NCBI GenBank assembly: GCA_943737045.1
Contig: CALSFV010000653.1
Location: 496,001 to 560,000, forward strand
Direction of reading: 5' to 3'
DNA: 64,000 nucleotides
Source: Parapristionchus giblindavisi
Lineage: Eukaryota > Nematoda > Chromadorea > Rhabditida > Diplogasteridae
Position 1 is the first letter of the stretch; every line of letters begins with the position of its first letter. Of the stretch, positions 1 through 10,991 are shown in pieces. The translations under genes and the position numbers were made by a program. The notes beneath the pieces were generated by a model. The model was not told the origin of the DNA. It worked only from the letters and a program-made list of their open reading frames with translations, and did not search any database.

Positions 1-291
1 AAAATAATATTATAATTGCCTAATATAAACGCCTTTTCCTTTGTGTTAATTTCTTTGTTCATGTCCTTTTGGTCTTGCCCGGTGTTCTGGTCCCTTGTTC
101 TGAAGTAGTGCCGGCAAACTGTCTACGGAATCCTCAAATTATGCGTCCGTTCAAAAGCTGCCAAAAAATTCCCAGGATTCGAAATCTCTTATCCTTTCCT
201 TTTCGTATCTTTGAACTTTTTGCACACGGCGTGCGCTCGAAAAAATAATTTAAAAACACAATATTTAACAATAATAATATTGATTTTTTAG

Positions 292-1091
292 CTGATCACA
301 ATCTCTTCGATGTGGGGATCGATTGCCAATAATGCTGGATCGTACGGCAAAAATGCAATCGCCTATAATATGAGTAAAGTAAGATTTACACACTCTTTCG
401 GAAACAATGAAATGAATTCTCCCCATATTTTATGCAATCTTCTTATTTTTTCTTCTTTTTTTTCATGATTTTTGAACAATTCACTTATATTTTTCAAAAT
501 ATTCTTAACTTTTTATCGTTTTTTCGCCAATAATTTGAATATTTTAGGCGGCAGTGAACATGATGACCAAAACCCTGTCAGTCGATTGGAAAGATTACGG
601 TATCGTCCCGGTGTCACTTTGTCCCGGTTGGGTGCAGACTGATATGGGCGGAGCTTCAGCTGCGATTACGGTAGGTTATCGATTTAATGGAGTGATTGAC
701 CTCAAAGGATCATGATATCTTAGATGATGAAATTTTATGAGTTCTAAAACGAACATTGGGGAGAATTATGAAATATTATGAGAATAACGAAAGAAAAGAT
801 TCGGGCTGTATCTCATTGTCAAGTTTGAAGGAAGTTATTGAATTCTCGAAATCGATATTTTCTATTTCGCGGTAGGAAACCGCTAAAATAGACCGCAATG
901 CCGATGGCTAATGTTGAGATTGCAGTGGAAAACAGTCTGAACGCTATTTCCCACTACAGTCCGAATGAATGAATTATTCCTTTAAGGCAGAAGAATCGGC
1001 GTCCGCTTTGATCTCCTCTATCATGGACAAAATCACAGCCCAGCATTCTGGAGGATTCTATAACCGAACACTCAATATCATTCCTTATTAA
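292..1091 (+). CDS. Short-chain dehydrogenase/reductase (C-factor-like), 3' exons only
   Basis: Three exons, 292..378, 548..670 and 987..1091, join in phase to give the last 104 residues of an SDR-family NAD(P)-dependent oxidoreductase. The first visible exon reads [20 protein letters not shown] and then AYNMSK, so the catalytic Ser and the Tyr-x-x-x-Lys pair are present. The second exon has the [11 protein letters not shown] loop that follows the active site in C-factor/sniffer-type SDRs. The third ends [13 protein letters not shown] and stop, the usual C-terminus of worm C-factor homologues. Donors are GTAAGA and GTAGGT; the acceptors end in TTTTAG, and in AAG or CAG for the last exon. The Rossmann half (TGxxxGxG) must lie upstream of the window. 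The substrate cannot be told from sequence. Confidence 0.85.
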
Positions 1092-1282
1092 TGTGGTATT
1101 TTATTGATTAACTTTGATCATTTATTGATTATTGTGCTCTTGGAATTTTTCTTTGTTTGTTCATAAAGACACATATTTGTTTTGCGCACAGCAGACAGTA
1201 TTCTTGATAAATATGTTTAAATGAAATGAAGAGTCAAGTGTTTGTGTACAACAAGCAGTTCTATATCATATTCTTTATCATT

Positions 1283-2423
1283 CTAAACATCAGTACGTAG
1301 AGTTCCAACATCTTCATCCTTGGGTACTTCAAATGCGAATCCTTTAGCTGCTGGTTTTTCGGATTTCGTCGTACTACTGCCCTTGGTTCTTGTCTGGCTA
1401 TCTTTTGGTTTTCCATTCTTTCCTCCACTTTTTTGTGCCTTCTTTACTTTGATACTACGACCACTCGCAACGTGGTCTTCTCTATCTCTGTAATCAATTA
1501 TCTTATTATTACAATTTTATAAATATATAAAGGGACACCCTCGCCAATTCTACTCTCCACAGTGACAATACTCTCTCGTAGACAAATAAAGCGAGAGAGT
1601 GTGGCCAGAGCGGAGTGTTTCAAATTAGATTGGGGTTTCACTAATTTTTTTATTAATATTCAATATTCTTATATACATATTCATAACTACACACGCATTA
1701 TCAATTCTATTGTATTCAATGAAAACTTAAAAGCCTACTTAAAATACGTCACTGACGTGAAGTTTACTTTAAGTCACTTTAAGTGAACATGAACTCACCT
1801 AATCATTTCAATATCCTTTTCTGTCGCCTTACGAGACAGATCCATCTTGGCGAAATGAGTGAGGGTAAGGAAGATAACTCCATTGATAAGAATGATGAAG
1901 ATTGGAACTATGATGATGACTATTCCATCGACCTAGAGATACACTTATAAGAAATTTGGAAAAAAACGAGCATTAAAAATGGCAATCTCACTAAGAATGG
2001 CCCTCTCATTCTGCCATCTAATACGTTTTGGCAGCATGAATTTTTTGTTGAAATATGGCAATAAAAATATATTTAAATGAAAAGGATCTTGTTAGCGAAA
2101 GAAGAGCCTAGGATAGAGTATGTTGATTGGACTCACTGCTGGAATTGAAGTAGAGAATTTGACATTTACCTGTAAAGCATATGTGGTTAACAGTATTTCG
2201 AGGGCACACTCCAAGCTACTTTGAAACTCTCCGCCGCCTGGCAAACTCTCTGGCAAACTCAAACAACAATACTCTCTCGCTTTATTTGTATACGAGAGAG
2301 TGCTGCCAGAGCGGAGAGTTTCAAATTACCTCGGGGTGTCTTGAAATGTTTGGAATACGGTAAATTGTTGATGTAGATTGATGAAGAACGATAAAGGCTT
2401 ACTGGAGTTGTATTGTTGGCCAT
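1283..2423 (-). CDS. Small single-pass membrane protein, four exons, complete
   Basis: Exons on the minus strand are 2423..2403, 2169..2137, 1932..1799 and 1487..1283; they join in phase to give 130 residues. The protein starts MANNTTPVNVKFSTSIPA, has a putative N-glycosylation site (NNT) near the N-terminus, and then one hydrophobic helix (GIVIIIVPIFIILINGVIFL, about residues 21-40). A charged cytosol-type tail rich in Lys, Ser and Gly follows and ends in TDV, which resembles a class I PDZ-binding terminus. All donors are GTAAGC, GTGAGT or GTGAGTT. The first and last introns each carry one copy of a palindromic MITE. I do not recognise the family; function unknown. The consistent phases and splice sites argue that it is real. 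Confidence 0.7.
1530..1640. repeat. Palindromic MITE family A (CTCTCTCG hairpin), copy 1
   Basis: Core CTCTCTCG...CGAGAGAG hairpin followed by CCAGAGCGGAGTGTTTCAAA. It lies in the last intron of the small membrane-protein gene. The same element recurs at about 2200, 2520, 3955 and 61470. Boundaries are approximate. Confidence 0.7.
2200..2350. repeat. Palindromic MITE family A, copy 2
   Basis: This is the fullest copy. TTTGAAACTCTCCGC on the left pairs with GCGGAGAGTTTCAAA on the right, with an inner CTCTCTCG/CGAGAGAG stem. It lies in intron 1 of the small membrane-protein gene. Confidence 0.75.
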
Positions 2424-3690
2424 TTAATGATGAATGAGCAACCACTCTGATGATACTAAGAACGATAGAATGAATAAATGAATGAATGAATGATTGAATA
2501 GAATCATTATATTTATAATTGAATTATTTAATGAAACTCTCCGCTCAGTCCACACTCTCTCGATTTCTTTGTTTGCTATGAGAGAGTGCGGTCAGAGCGG
2601 AGAGATTCAAATAAGCTCGGGTGAGTCTTTAAGTGCTAGAGTTGGTCGTACGCAAACTACACTTATTAAAATAATGATAATTTAAAGGCACAATATAAAA
2701 AAACGTCCAAAAAAGAAACTTGATAAGAACGTTCTTTCTTTTACAGGAAGATAAATTATTTGATTTGATTTGATTTAAATAATCCACGAAAACATTGCGA
2801 TTTTCATCCAATTGGCCTGCTCGACTAGATGGAGATACCGCTCCTGACTTTACAGTCTTATAGGAGGGGATTCATCTATTCATGAAAATTTCCCCCATTG
2901 AAAAGAGTATAAATTGTTAATATAATATGAAGAGAAAAGCGTTTTGTTATTGGCATTCTGTGATCAGAATATGAGTGATCTTTGGTCTTTGATCTTTGAT
3001 CTCTTTTGTTAAAACACCACATCTACAAATATGGGATCATATATCTATAGCCGTAATCTCATTGTCGCTATCGCACACAGGCATATTCACATCAATACAG
3101 TCATAATCGAGGATCAAACAGCACTAACCACACACTTGCCACCCACTATTTCCGTTCCCCGTGGCAACAGATGGTACCCGGTACCGGGTCACCGCTCCCC
3201 GTGGGCTCTGATCGGATATCCGGGACGGGGTGATGATGGTTCGGAGAGTGTGGTGGGGAAATGCACGATGGGAAATGTGGCAGGTGAAGGAGAATCATGG
3301 ATTCATTTGGTTAGAAATCTGCCCTCACAGGAGGCTCACTTTTCTTGTTTTTGTTTGCATAAATTCTGTTCAAAGTTGCGAAAAGAAATGCAAAGTACGG
3401 AAAACTATTCCTTTTTGCACACTCATACGTTTCTTTCATTTCGTGACTGTCACCATATATTCTTATTTTCTTAATTTCATCTCTCGTATTATCCAGTATC
3501 CAAGCATTTGTGGAATACTCAAGGTAAGTCAATGTTGATCCATAATCTTTGATCTCCCGGTCTTTTAATAGCTACTGTAACCAATCGAGTCTGTTGTGGC
3601 ATCATCCATTATTACACTGGAAACATCGAATGTCTGCTGCTTCCGTCTAGACAAGAGGGGATTAGAGGAATGGTTGGAGAAGTGGATGGG
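2424..3690. other. Intergenic; MITE copy 3 and heptamer repeat
   Basis: MITE family A copy 3 lies at about 2520..2640 (ATGAAACTCTCCGC...GCGGAGAGATTCAAAT). A short TTTGATC heptamer array is at 2970..3003. An open stretch at 3031..3474 has no splice context or recognisable domain and I do not call it a gene. Confidence 0.6.
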
Positions 3691-3694
3691 TAGA

Positions 3695-3786
3695 GGGAGG
3701 GAGTGGGGAGAGAGGGAGAGGGAGAGGGAGAGGGAGAGGGAAGAGAGAAGGAGAGAGAGGGTGAAGGAGAGGGAGAGGAGGAAGTA
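3695..3786. repeat. Purine microsatellite (GAGAGGGA-type)
   Basis: Imperfect run of GAGAGG/GAGGGA units. Long reading frames on both strands here are repeat artefacts. Confidence 0.9.
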
Positions 3787-5515
3787 GATAAAAGAGTTGT
3801 CTGCTTCAATCAACGGTATATTTCATAATGAATCTATCAGAGACGAAGATATGATATCGGCACAATACCGATCTCTATACAATTTAGTCTATCCATGAAA
3901 CATACATCGTACTGAGAGCGGTAACAGGGAATTCGTTTAAAATCACTCATCAAGCTAATTTTACCCTCCGCTTCGACAACACTCTATCGTAGACAAAGAA
4001 ACGAGAGAGCATTGCCGGAGCGGAGAGTTTCAAAATAGCTTGGAGTGTGCATTGAAAAAACCGTGAAAGTTTTGAGCCGAACATCTATTCTAACTAGTGA
4101 ATGAGTTTCAGAACAATTGGATTGAGCTATGTCTATGCCCAATTGTAAGATGCCCAACAGATGTTTAAAATTTGACCTCCCGTAATCGATAAATCGATAA
4201 TTTTTGCGTTGATCTACTGGCCTTCGATGAGTCTTGGTGGTTCATTGTGAGCGGATAAAGGATCCGTCTGCAACCCTTGTGGTCGTTAGTTCAATTCCTA
4301 GAATAGATGAAATCGTCTCTGTTCGTCTCATCTAAAAAATCTCAAAATTCCAATTACAATTTTCTCGAAACACATATCGCTTTGGCTATTTTTGAATTCG
4401 TAATCAGCATAGCAAACTGATTCTAGTGACGCTATTGCCACCTCGCTGACTTCAGATCCTCCCCTTGTTAGCTCAATCCAACAGTGTTTAAAGACATTCC
4501 CCTTGTAAAAGATAAGAACACTCGAAAGATATCAAAGTTCGATTTACCAACTGCAACTGCTCGTTTCATCCGATAAGCCTAATTTTCAATGAAAAAATAG
4601 TGAGTAATAAATTTAGTGTTTGATTGCCTATTGTTTTTTTTGTAAATATCCTTGCTACTAAATTAATCGTGTAGATATGCCATGGAACTACAGTATTCTA
4701 TTATGTCATAAAGAAACTACCATAATCTGTATTATCCGTGGAACTACCGTAACCGTGGTTCAAACCACCTCTCAGTCTCATAGTATCCAATTTCCCCTAT
4801 CCCCACGGTGCAGTATCCTGCCCGTACTCTTCACACATAGTGTGACATAATAATCATCGCACACTTACAACCACTGACGAGAGAGCACGCGAAAGTGAGA
4901 GAGGACAGGTGAGAGAGTGTGGGCAAGAGGGAGGGCGCAGACAGGTTATAGGACAAGGGCGGGGTTGAACGATTACGGAAAATGATATGGGAGACTCATT
5001 GTGTTCGCGCAACGTGACTAAGATCGGATCAGCAGGTTGCTGACTTAGGACTTATCACTTACCGTGTTGACTTACGATTAGGAATTACTTGTTACTTATC
5101 AGTGACTTAGGACTAGGCATTTGGCCTATCAACTATAGAATGAATTAAGACTTAAGACTTATCATGTGATTTAGGCCCTACCGTATAACTTAGGACTTAT
5201 CGTAATCCCCTTGAATTACAGTATAACTACGACTTATGATGTGCCTTAGAACTTACGATACTACTCGTGTGACCTAGACCCCATGTATCACAAAAGTTTC
5301 ATGCTTCTTTCAAATTCCTATTCGACAAATGATTATCGCTACATTCTTGACTTTAATTTCATGACTTACCTAACACTTGTTATTTACTTCGTAAGTAATT
5401 AAGAAAGTTAGGTCAAGACTTTCTTTCTTTCTTTTCTTTCTTTCTTTATTTCCATCATAACGAACGAAGCAAGTTAAGACAAGACTTTAAGGACCAACTC
5501 ACCGAGAAGAAGAGA
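3787..5515. other. Intergenic; MITE copy 4, tRNA-like relic, ACTTAGG-rich tract
   Basis: MITE family A copy 4 is at about 3955..4065. At 4218..4300 there is a tRNA-like stretch (GGTGGTTCATTGTGAGCGGA ... GTTAGTTCAATTCC) resembling the module inside the foldback element at 39.6-41.0 kb. From 4990 to 5400 the sequence is a degenerate series of GACTTAGGACTTATC-like words. No gene seen. Confidence 0.5.
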
Positions 5516-8500
5516 ATGGCTCGTCATTACGCTTCATGCTATGTTTCCTTCCGCGGCAACATCGACTCGTTTCTTTGGGACGCCCACTGCAGGCTCACCT
5601 ATCCTGGTTTGTCATCCTTTCAAGTCTTTAAAGTCTCTACCTCTCTCTGTCCCTCTCCCTCTCCCTCTCCTTCTCCCTCTCCCTCTCCCTTTACCTCTAC
5701 CTATGCCGCGCCTCTCCCTCTCCCTCTGTCTCGTTTCCCCACCGCTCTTCCCCTCCCTCTGGCTGCATCCTCTTTATCATCTTCCGACCAATCCTCGTTT
5801 GACATGCTCATCCTCGTTCCCATTGGTGATACAATTCCCAGTGTCCATACAATTCTCATAAGCAACATTGCTCCCACTCAACTGGTGATCGTTCTCTCCC
5901 TCTTGCTTACTGTAACTTCCGTATCTTGCCTACTGTACCTACCGTAATCTATCCTACATCTTACGGTAAGCTAACTTATGATTGCCTAGAACCACCATGC
6001 TTTGCTATTTTTTCAATCTTTCATTGTAATGCATCGTTACATTTGCCTGACGCGCCTACGCCGTCACGTAAAAAAACGTTACATTTGGCGACGCGCGCGT
6101 CGACGTCAATTTTGGAGTGTGTTGGGTCCCAAGGGGAAAACCCTGAATGTCATCAGGGGTACGGTAAAAGGTTACGGCAGCCAACCAATATTGATCGATG
6201 GTTACGGTAACTTCCTACCGTACCCCTGATGACAATCAGGGTTTTCCCCTTGGGACCCAACACACTCCAAAATTGACGTCGACGCGCGCGTCGCCAAATG
6301 TAACGTTTTTTTACGTGACGGCGTAGGCGCGTCAGGCAAATGTAACGATGCATAAGTGTTCAAATTTACCGTATAGCCAAAGTATACCGTAATCATACCA
6401 TAATCCAACCACAATTCCAGATATGTGCGATACTCCCGAAACCTCTTTCTCCTCCAATGGTTCATTCTGTGATTATTCCGACGATGACGAACATCCTTAC
6501 TGCGACATTAAGGATAAGGTATGTGACTTAGGAGTTAAATTAACTTAAGTAGACTAACTTTACTTAAGTTAACTTAGTGAAACCTATGACTTTATGACTT
6601 AACTTAAAACTAGACTTATTACTTCACAGTAAGAATAAAGGACCAGTCGTTAAGTGCCCCTTTTCGTTTCCCATGCGCGGCATTGTTCTCTGTACTCGTC
6701 GATTTCACATGGCCCACTAGAACGCATTAGGTGAGAGATGGTCCTATAGGACTGTAAGGCTATCGTCATAGATGACCCGCGCTTTGGCACAAGAGTAGCC
6801 ACCGGTAATCTGCATGTATGGCGGCCTGGGAATCCCTTATGTGATATATTAAACAGATTTTATGTGGGAAATAAGTAAAGTAATGGGTTTATAAAAAGGT
6901 TTATTTGGTTTATAGTCTTTATGGTTAATATCAAATTCTGGCCTAGCAGTATTTTGAATTACGGTATAACTTTCGGTTCTGTTCTACTCTACGGGACCCA
7001 TGAAAGTTTAACGGTCCTTCACCTCTACCAAATTCCTACATAACCTAAACTTACCGTAACCCACAAGAATCATTGCAGGATCTGAACTCGTTGAGAGGCG
7101 CGGATTCCGGAGTCGCCTCGATATGTTCAGCGTATTCGTCAAAGTATGCGAGAATCTCGCATAAAGGTAAAATACTTACTGACTTAGTAGCTTAACTTAG
7201 AAACACTTAGTATCTTAAAAGGCTAAGTTCTGAGCCTAAGCATTTAAGGTCCCCTAAGTCGATCACGCTCGAGCTCATTGATGAATGTACAGCGGCAGTA
7301 TAAGGAGAAGCCAGCCGTCAACAGATCAAAGAAGCCCCAGAGGGCCACTTATGCCAGTGGTACGGTATCTACTTTGATTACGGTAGTTTTGTGCACATGA
7401 AAATAACACAATGAATGTTAAGTAGTTTATCGTTAAGTGACGGTCAGTGCGGATCAGAACAGTAGTTGGGCAGCGGTGTTTCGTGGTTCTTCCACCTGCA
7501 ATAGTATAGATTACGGTAGAAACGGCAATTGGGAATATACACCGATGGTGTAAATTACGGTAATGGGTGGGCAATTTGGGATATACACCGACTCACCGTG
7601 TTAAGAGTTTTGGTGGCGCATGAACGCACGATTCGAAAGCATATGACAACCGCGAATTGAATCAGCGAGAGGGCGAAAAAGATGAAGAAGCAAGTGTTAT
7701 ATTTCTAAAGTGGTTAAGTGGTGTCGATTACTGTAGTATTTATGGTGTAATAGATTACGGTAGACATACATATGCGCTCTTTTTGTATTGCTCTACTGCT
7801 TTCTGTCTCTTTTGTAAGCTGAAATCGATACTTGAATCACTGTAATCAGTAAGGACAAAAGGAATACGATACCGTATATCATCTGCGTCATTCTCCTCGA
7901 TGTACTTTGTATTCTCATCGATGGACTTTATGCGTAGTGTAGTAGGAAATGTCGCCTCACCATGGTGAGGATGTTGATCAGCCATATCAGTGTGGAAGTC
8001 GAGGGAGGTGGTAGAGTCGTTCAATTCTTGCGCTTGAACATCCAGTCCTAGCAAGCAAAGAATGAGTAGTGAACAGCCACACTTCATAATTGATTGGAAT
8101 GAAATGAAATGAATGAACCTATGCTTTCAGTCTGAATTTTCAAATATCGATTTTATTTCCAGCGTCTTTCCACCACAGTCGACAGTCCACAGAGAAAGGG
8201 CGCAAGTGCGATACTGGCAGAAAAGTGGTAAGCTAATTGATAATTTCTAAAATTCAAAAACCATTATACACATACCGCAACTAATCAATAATCCGCTCAG
8301 GAAACCCCATCTCAGTGCTGCTGGGAATGCTTTGAGAAGAACGTCGAGATGGGATCTTACAGGTTGGTCTTTGATCTCTACCGTAACCGGTGCTACCGTA
8401 ATCTATCCATGTTTACCATAATCGAAACTGATTTTGCCTTGCAGTGTCGCCAAGTCGTCAAAAATCGAACGTTACAACGAGAACCCCTATGAGAATGTCC

Positions 8501-9257
8501 CTTCGACCTCATCGATCAGAGATATCCCCAATCGATCCATGCCCTTTACCCAGAGCGGCGGCAGTACGGCTGATCTCTATGGTAAGTGTTCAACCAGTTT
8601 CCCATTAACCAGTCTCGGTGGTCAACCGGTTTCACACTAACCAGTTTCCGATTAACCCAAACCATTTCCAGCTCGTCTCTGTTCAATTGCCTTCAGTGAA
8701 CTCCGCAGTGGACCTGCTATGTTTTGCGAGGAGCGAGTTGCGTCGCTTCAGAGAAAGATCGAGCGACTTCTTATAGTTCAGGTACGTTTTACAGACTTTC
8801 CGCTCAGGACTCTGCACCTCTATAAATATTACGGTAGTTATTGATTTATTTTCAGTCGAAGATTCGTCTGTCTGAGAAGATAAACAATGAGAAGGACTTC
8901 GGCAAGAGCCTCACTCAAGTTTGTAAGTGACAGCTAATCAATATTAATATCATGCAATCAATCGATAATCATTACAGTATACCTTATCGAGCGTCGTCTC
9001 CGCTCCATCGAAGTCTACAGTAAGCCACAGTACAACAAGGTACGGTAGATTTGTCTAGTTCTAACCCAAATTGTACTATCATTTATGAAAAAATACAGGA
9101 TTGTGAAACCAGAAAATCGATTTTTTTAAAATTAATCGATAATTTACAGGTTTGCGTTGATCTGTGTTCACTGCTCTCCAACGCTCGTAGGAAGCAGAAC
9201 TCGAAGATGGATACAATGAAGAGAGGCCTTCAGAAGGCAGTACGACTAGTATTCTAA
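5516..9257 (+). CDS. Unrecognised ten-exon protein, about 295 aa
   Basis: Exons: 5516..5606, 6421..6518, 7079..7166, 8163..8227, 8301..8362, 8445..8581, 8672..8781, 8856..8922, 8978..9039 and 9150..9257. All junctions agree in phase (888 nt including stop). The first exon (MARHYASCYVSFRGN...) is least certain because its donor is GTTTGT; translation could instead start at the ATG at 6423, giving 264 aa. The N-terminal half has an acidic patch (YSDDDEHPYCDIKDK) and several Cys. The C-terminal half, about residues 170-295, is charged, helical and probably coiled coil, with EERVASLQRKIERLL and LLSNARRKQNSKM. There is no signal peptide or membrane segment. I do not recognise the family. Many introns contain TACGGTA words. 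Confidence 0.65.
5641..5735. repeat. CTCTCC microsatellite
   Basis: Run of CCCTCTCCCTCT units in the first intron of the ten-exon gene. Confidence 0.85.
6030..6352. mobile_element. Palindromic MITE family B (TTACATTTGCC termini), PIF/Harbinger-like, copy 1
   Basis: 323-bp element whose roughly 130-bp arms are close to perfect inverted repeats (TGCATCGTTACATTTGCCTG at each end). It is flanked by TAA on both sides (6027..6029 and 6353..6355). A TWA target duplication is the hallmark of PIF/Harbinger and Tourist MITEs. It lies in the first intron of the ten-exon gene. There is no coding capacity. Confidence 0.8.
7755..8087 (-). CDS. Possible small secreted protein nested in an intron
   Basis: A 110-codon frame starts MKCGCSLLILCLLGLDVQAQ, a convincing signal peptide with cleavage likely after AQA or AQ. 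A hydrophilic acidic region follows (ELNDSTTSLDFHTDMADQHP...) and then a lysine-rich tail ending in YVCLP. It lies antisense in the 1-kb third intron (7167..8162) of the ten-exon gene. The last codons overlap a CTACCGTAATC repeat word and there is a GTATGT donor inside the tail, so the true C-terminus may be spliced to an exon I cannot place. No family recognised. Confidence 0.45.
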   Translation of the reverse strand: MKCGCSLLILCLLGLDVQAQELNDSTTSLDFHTDMADQHPHHGEATFPTTLRIKSIDENTKYIEENDADDIRYRIPFVLTDYSDSSIDFSLQKRQKAVEQYKKSAYVCLP

Positions 9258-10990
9258 GAAACTTGATCTTTGATCTTTGATCTTACGATTGTTGATCTTT
9301 GACCTTAGGATTGTTAGTTGATTCAATCATTGTTTCCACGAACGGGTCTCGCGTATTCTTGCTATAATCATTTCACTTAATATTTTTGTTATCTCTTAAT
9401 ATGTTTGTAATTCAGTGTTCATTAATAATTTATGCATATCTTGTTAGGTGATAATAAAGAAAATATTTTACACCACGACTTGAGTGTAACCACATTATAA
9501 TAGACAGTTTGCATAGATTTCTGTTCTTTCACGTCTTGTTATGTTAGCCTCGTCCATTTCAGTCGCTCTTCTCACTTTGGCGGGGAGTGGTCACTCCACA
9601 CTCCTTCCTTCTCCCCACTTCACAGCTATGTCCAAGGTTGGTACACTGTGGGGTGCACGGGTACCCAATCGTAGCCTGTCCCCCTACCGTAATCTTGGCC
9701 TGGTACGAAGTACTGTAATCTGATGTCCTACCGTAATCTTGGTTTAGTACGAAGTACTGTACTCTGTCCGCCCCGATATCTGTGTAGATATTAAAAATTC
9801 TCGACCACCGTCGTCTTCCAACTATATGGCGAGACTCAATTGAGGAATACGCCAAGATGTCATACAGTACTCAGCTTTCGATGTGCCGGTAAAAAGAAAT
9901 GAAACGATTGTTGTCTTTTTTGAACAGTACAAAAGTACTCAGGTTGAAAAGTTTATACGTAGAAATACAAACGGTAATAAACAAATTACACTTATTGAGC
10001 GTATAAAAATCACTTGTTTTCTTTGTCCGCATGACTATTTCTTGTTTTGCATAGTTCAGAAACAATGGACGTATTCTTTTAAATATCGAATCAGCGCGGC
10101 GAAAGTCAGACGGGTTAGGTGAAAGGAAGTGGCGAGGTAATTGAGAGGTAGTGGAGTTATGGGCGAGAGAGTGCAGGCGCCCGTTGTCTCGGTATTTACA
10201 TACAGTTTGTCACTTTCTTATGCAAGTACATTTTACACGGACAATATTAAGGTCATTTGTTAATGTTCGCTCTCGGCTTTCATATCTGAAATGATAATTC
10301 TCATTCTCTCATTCATTCATTCATTCGTTATTGCTATCTGTTGCCTTCCGCTACCCTCCACCTTCCTACCTTTCCTTCCTTGAAAGAATCCCTTTAAATT
10401 TTCCTTTAACCGTAATTTCCGCACTGATGTTGTGACGAAAGCCACGAAACGTCTGCAAATAAAGCATATTCTACCTTCCTTCATTACTTCTCGGTCTCAC
10501 AAAGAATACAGAAATTATATCTACAAAATGAAGATCACTCATTTATCCGAATAATAATACAAGAGCACAATATCCTGAAGCTACCGTACCTCGCCAATTT
10601 GGAAAGTTTCTCCGTTGTCGTGTCATGCTGCGCGTTGTGAGCGTTGCTGAAAGAACGGCTACCGTAGTTCATGTACACTATATACAGTACAGCTCAGTCA
10701 AGTTGTTAACACTTGCTTCGCTGAGACCCGTTATGGAGTGCATTTGGATGCATCATTTGCCTATGAATAGTCTTGGATTCTCAGTATTAATGACGATGAG
10801 TATCCGTTATAAAAAGTTCCTTTTCATGATTAAAGAAAATTAAATGGAAATTTCTATTTTCATTAAAAAAACTCATCATTTAGACTTTCACAATCGGACA
10901 ATATTCATACGCAAAGGAAATAAATGATGCATCCAAATGCGCCCCTCGCAACGGAGTGCGTGTAAAGAACTCGGCCGAGTAGTACTGCAT
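9258..10990. other. Intergenic; duplicated promoter/first-exon segment
   Basis: After the stop at 9257 there is a TTTGATC heptamer array (9264..9310). Positions 9460..9800 are a diverged copy of 23698..24010, including the ATGTCCAAG that opens the gene at 23850, but no downstream exons follow here. The remainder, 9801..10990, shows nothing coding. Confidence 0.6.
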
Positions 10991-10991
10991 A

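Noticed and set aside
1..291. Earlier exon of the dehydrogenase
   Set aside because: No frame with Rossmann motifs; the stretch reads as intron.
3031..3474. 147-cod frame upstream of the microsatellite
   Set aside because: No domain, poor codon pattern, no splice context and an overlapping frame; contains palindromic GGTACCCGGTACC words instead.
3565..3813. Overlapping long frames on both strands rich in Ser/Leu/Pro or Arg/Glu
   Set aside because: They are translations of the GAGAGGGA microsatellite.
6002..6465. Frames with repeated MHRYICLTRLRRHVKKRYIW-type sequence
   Set aside because: They are translations of the palindromic MITE arms; the same peptide appears wherever the MITE sits, including 13844 and 48869.
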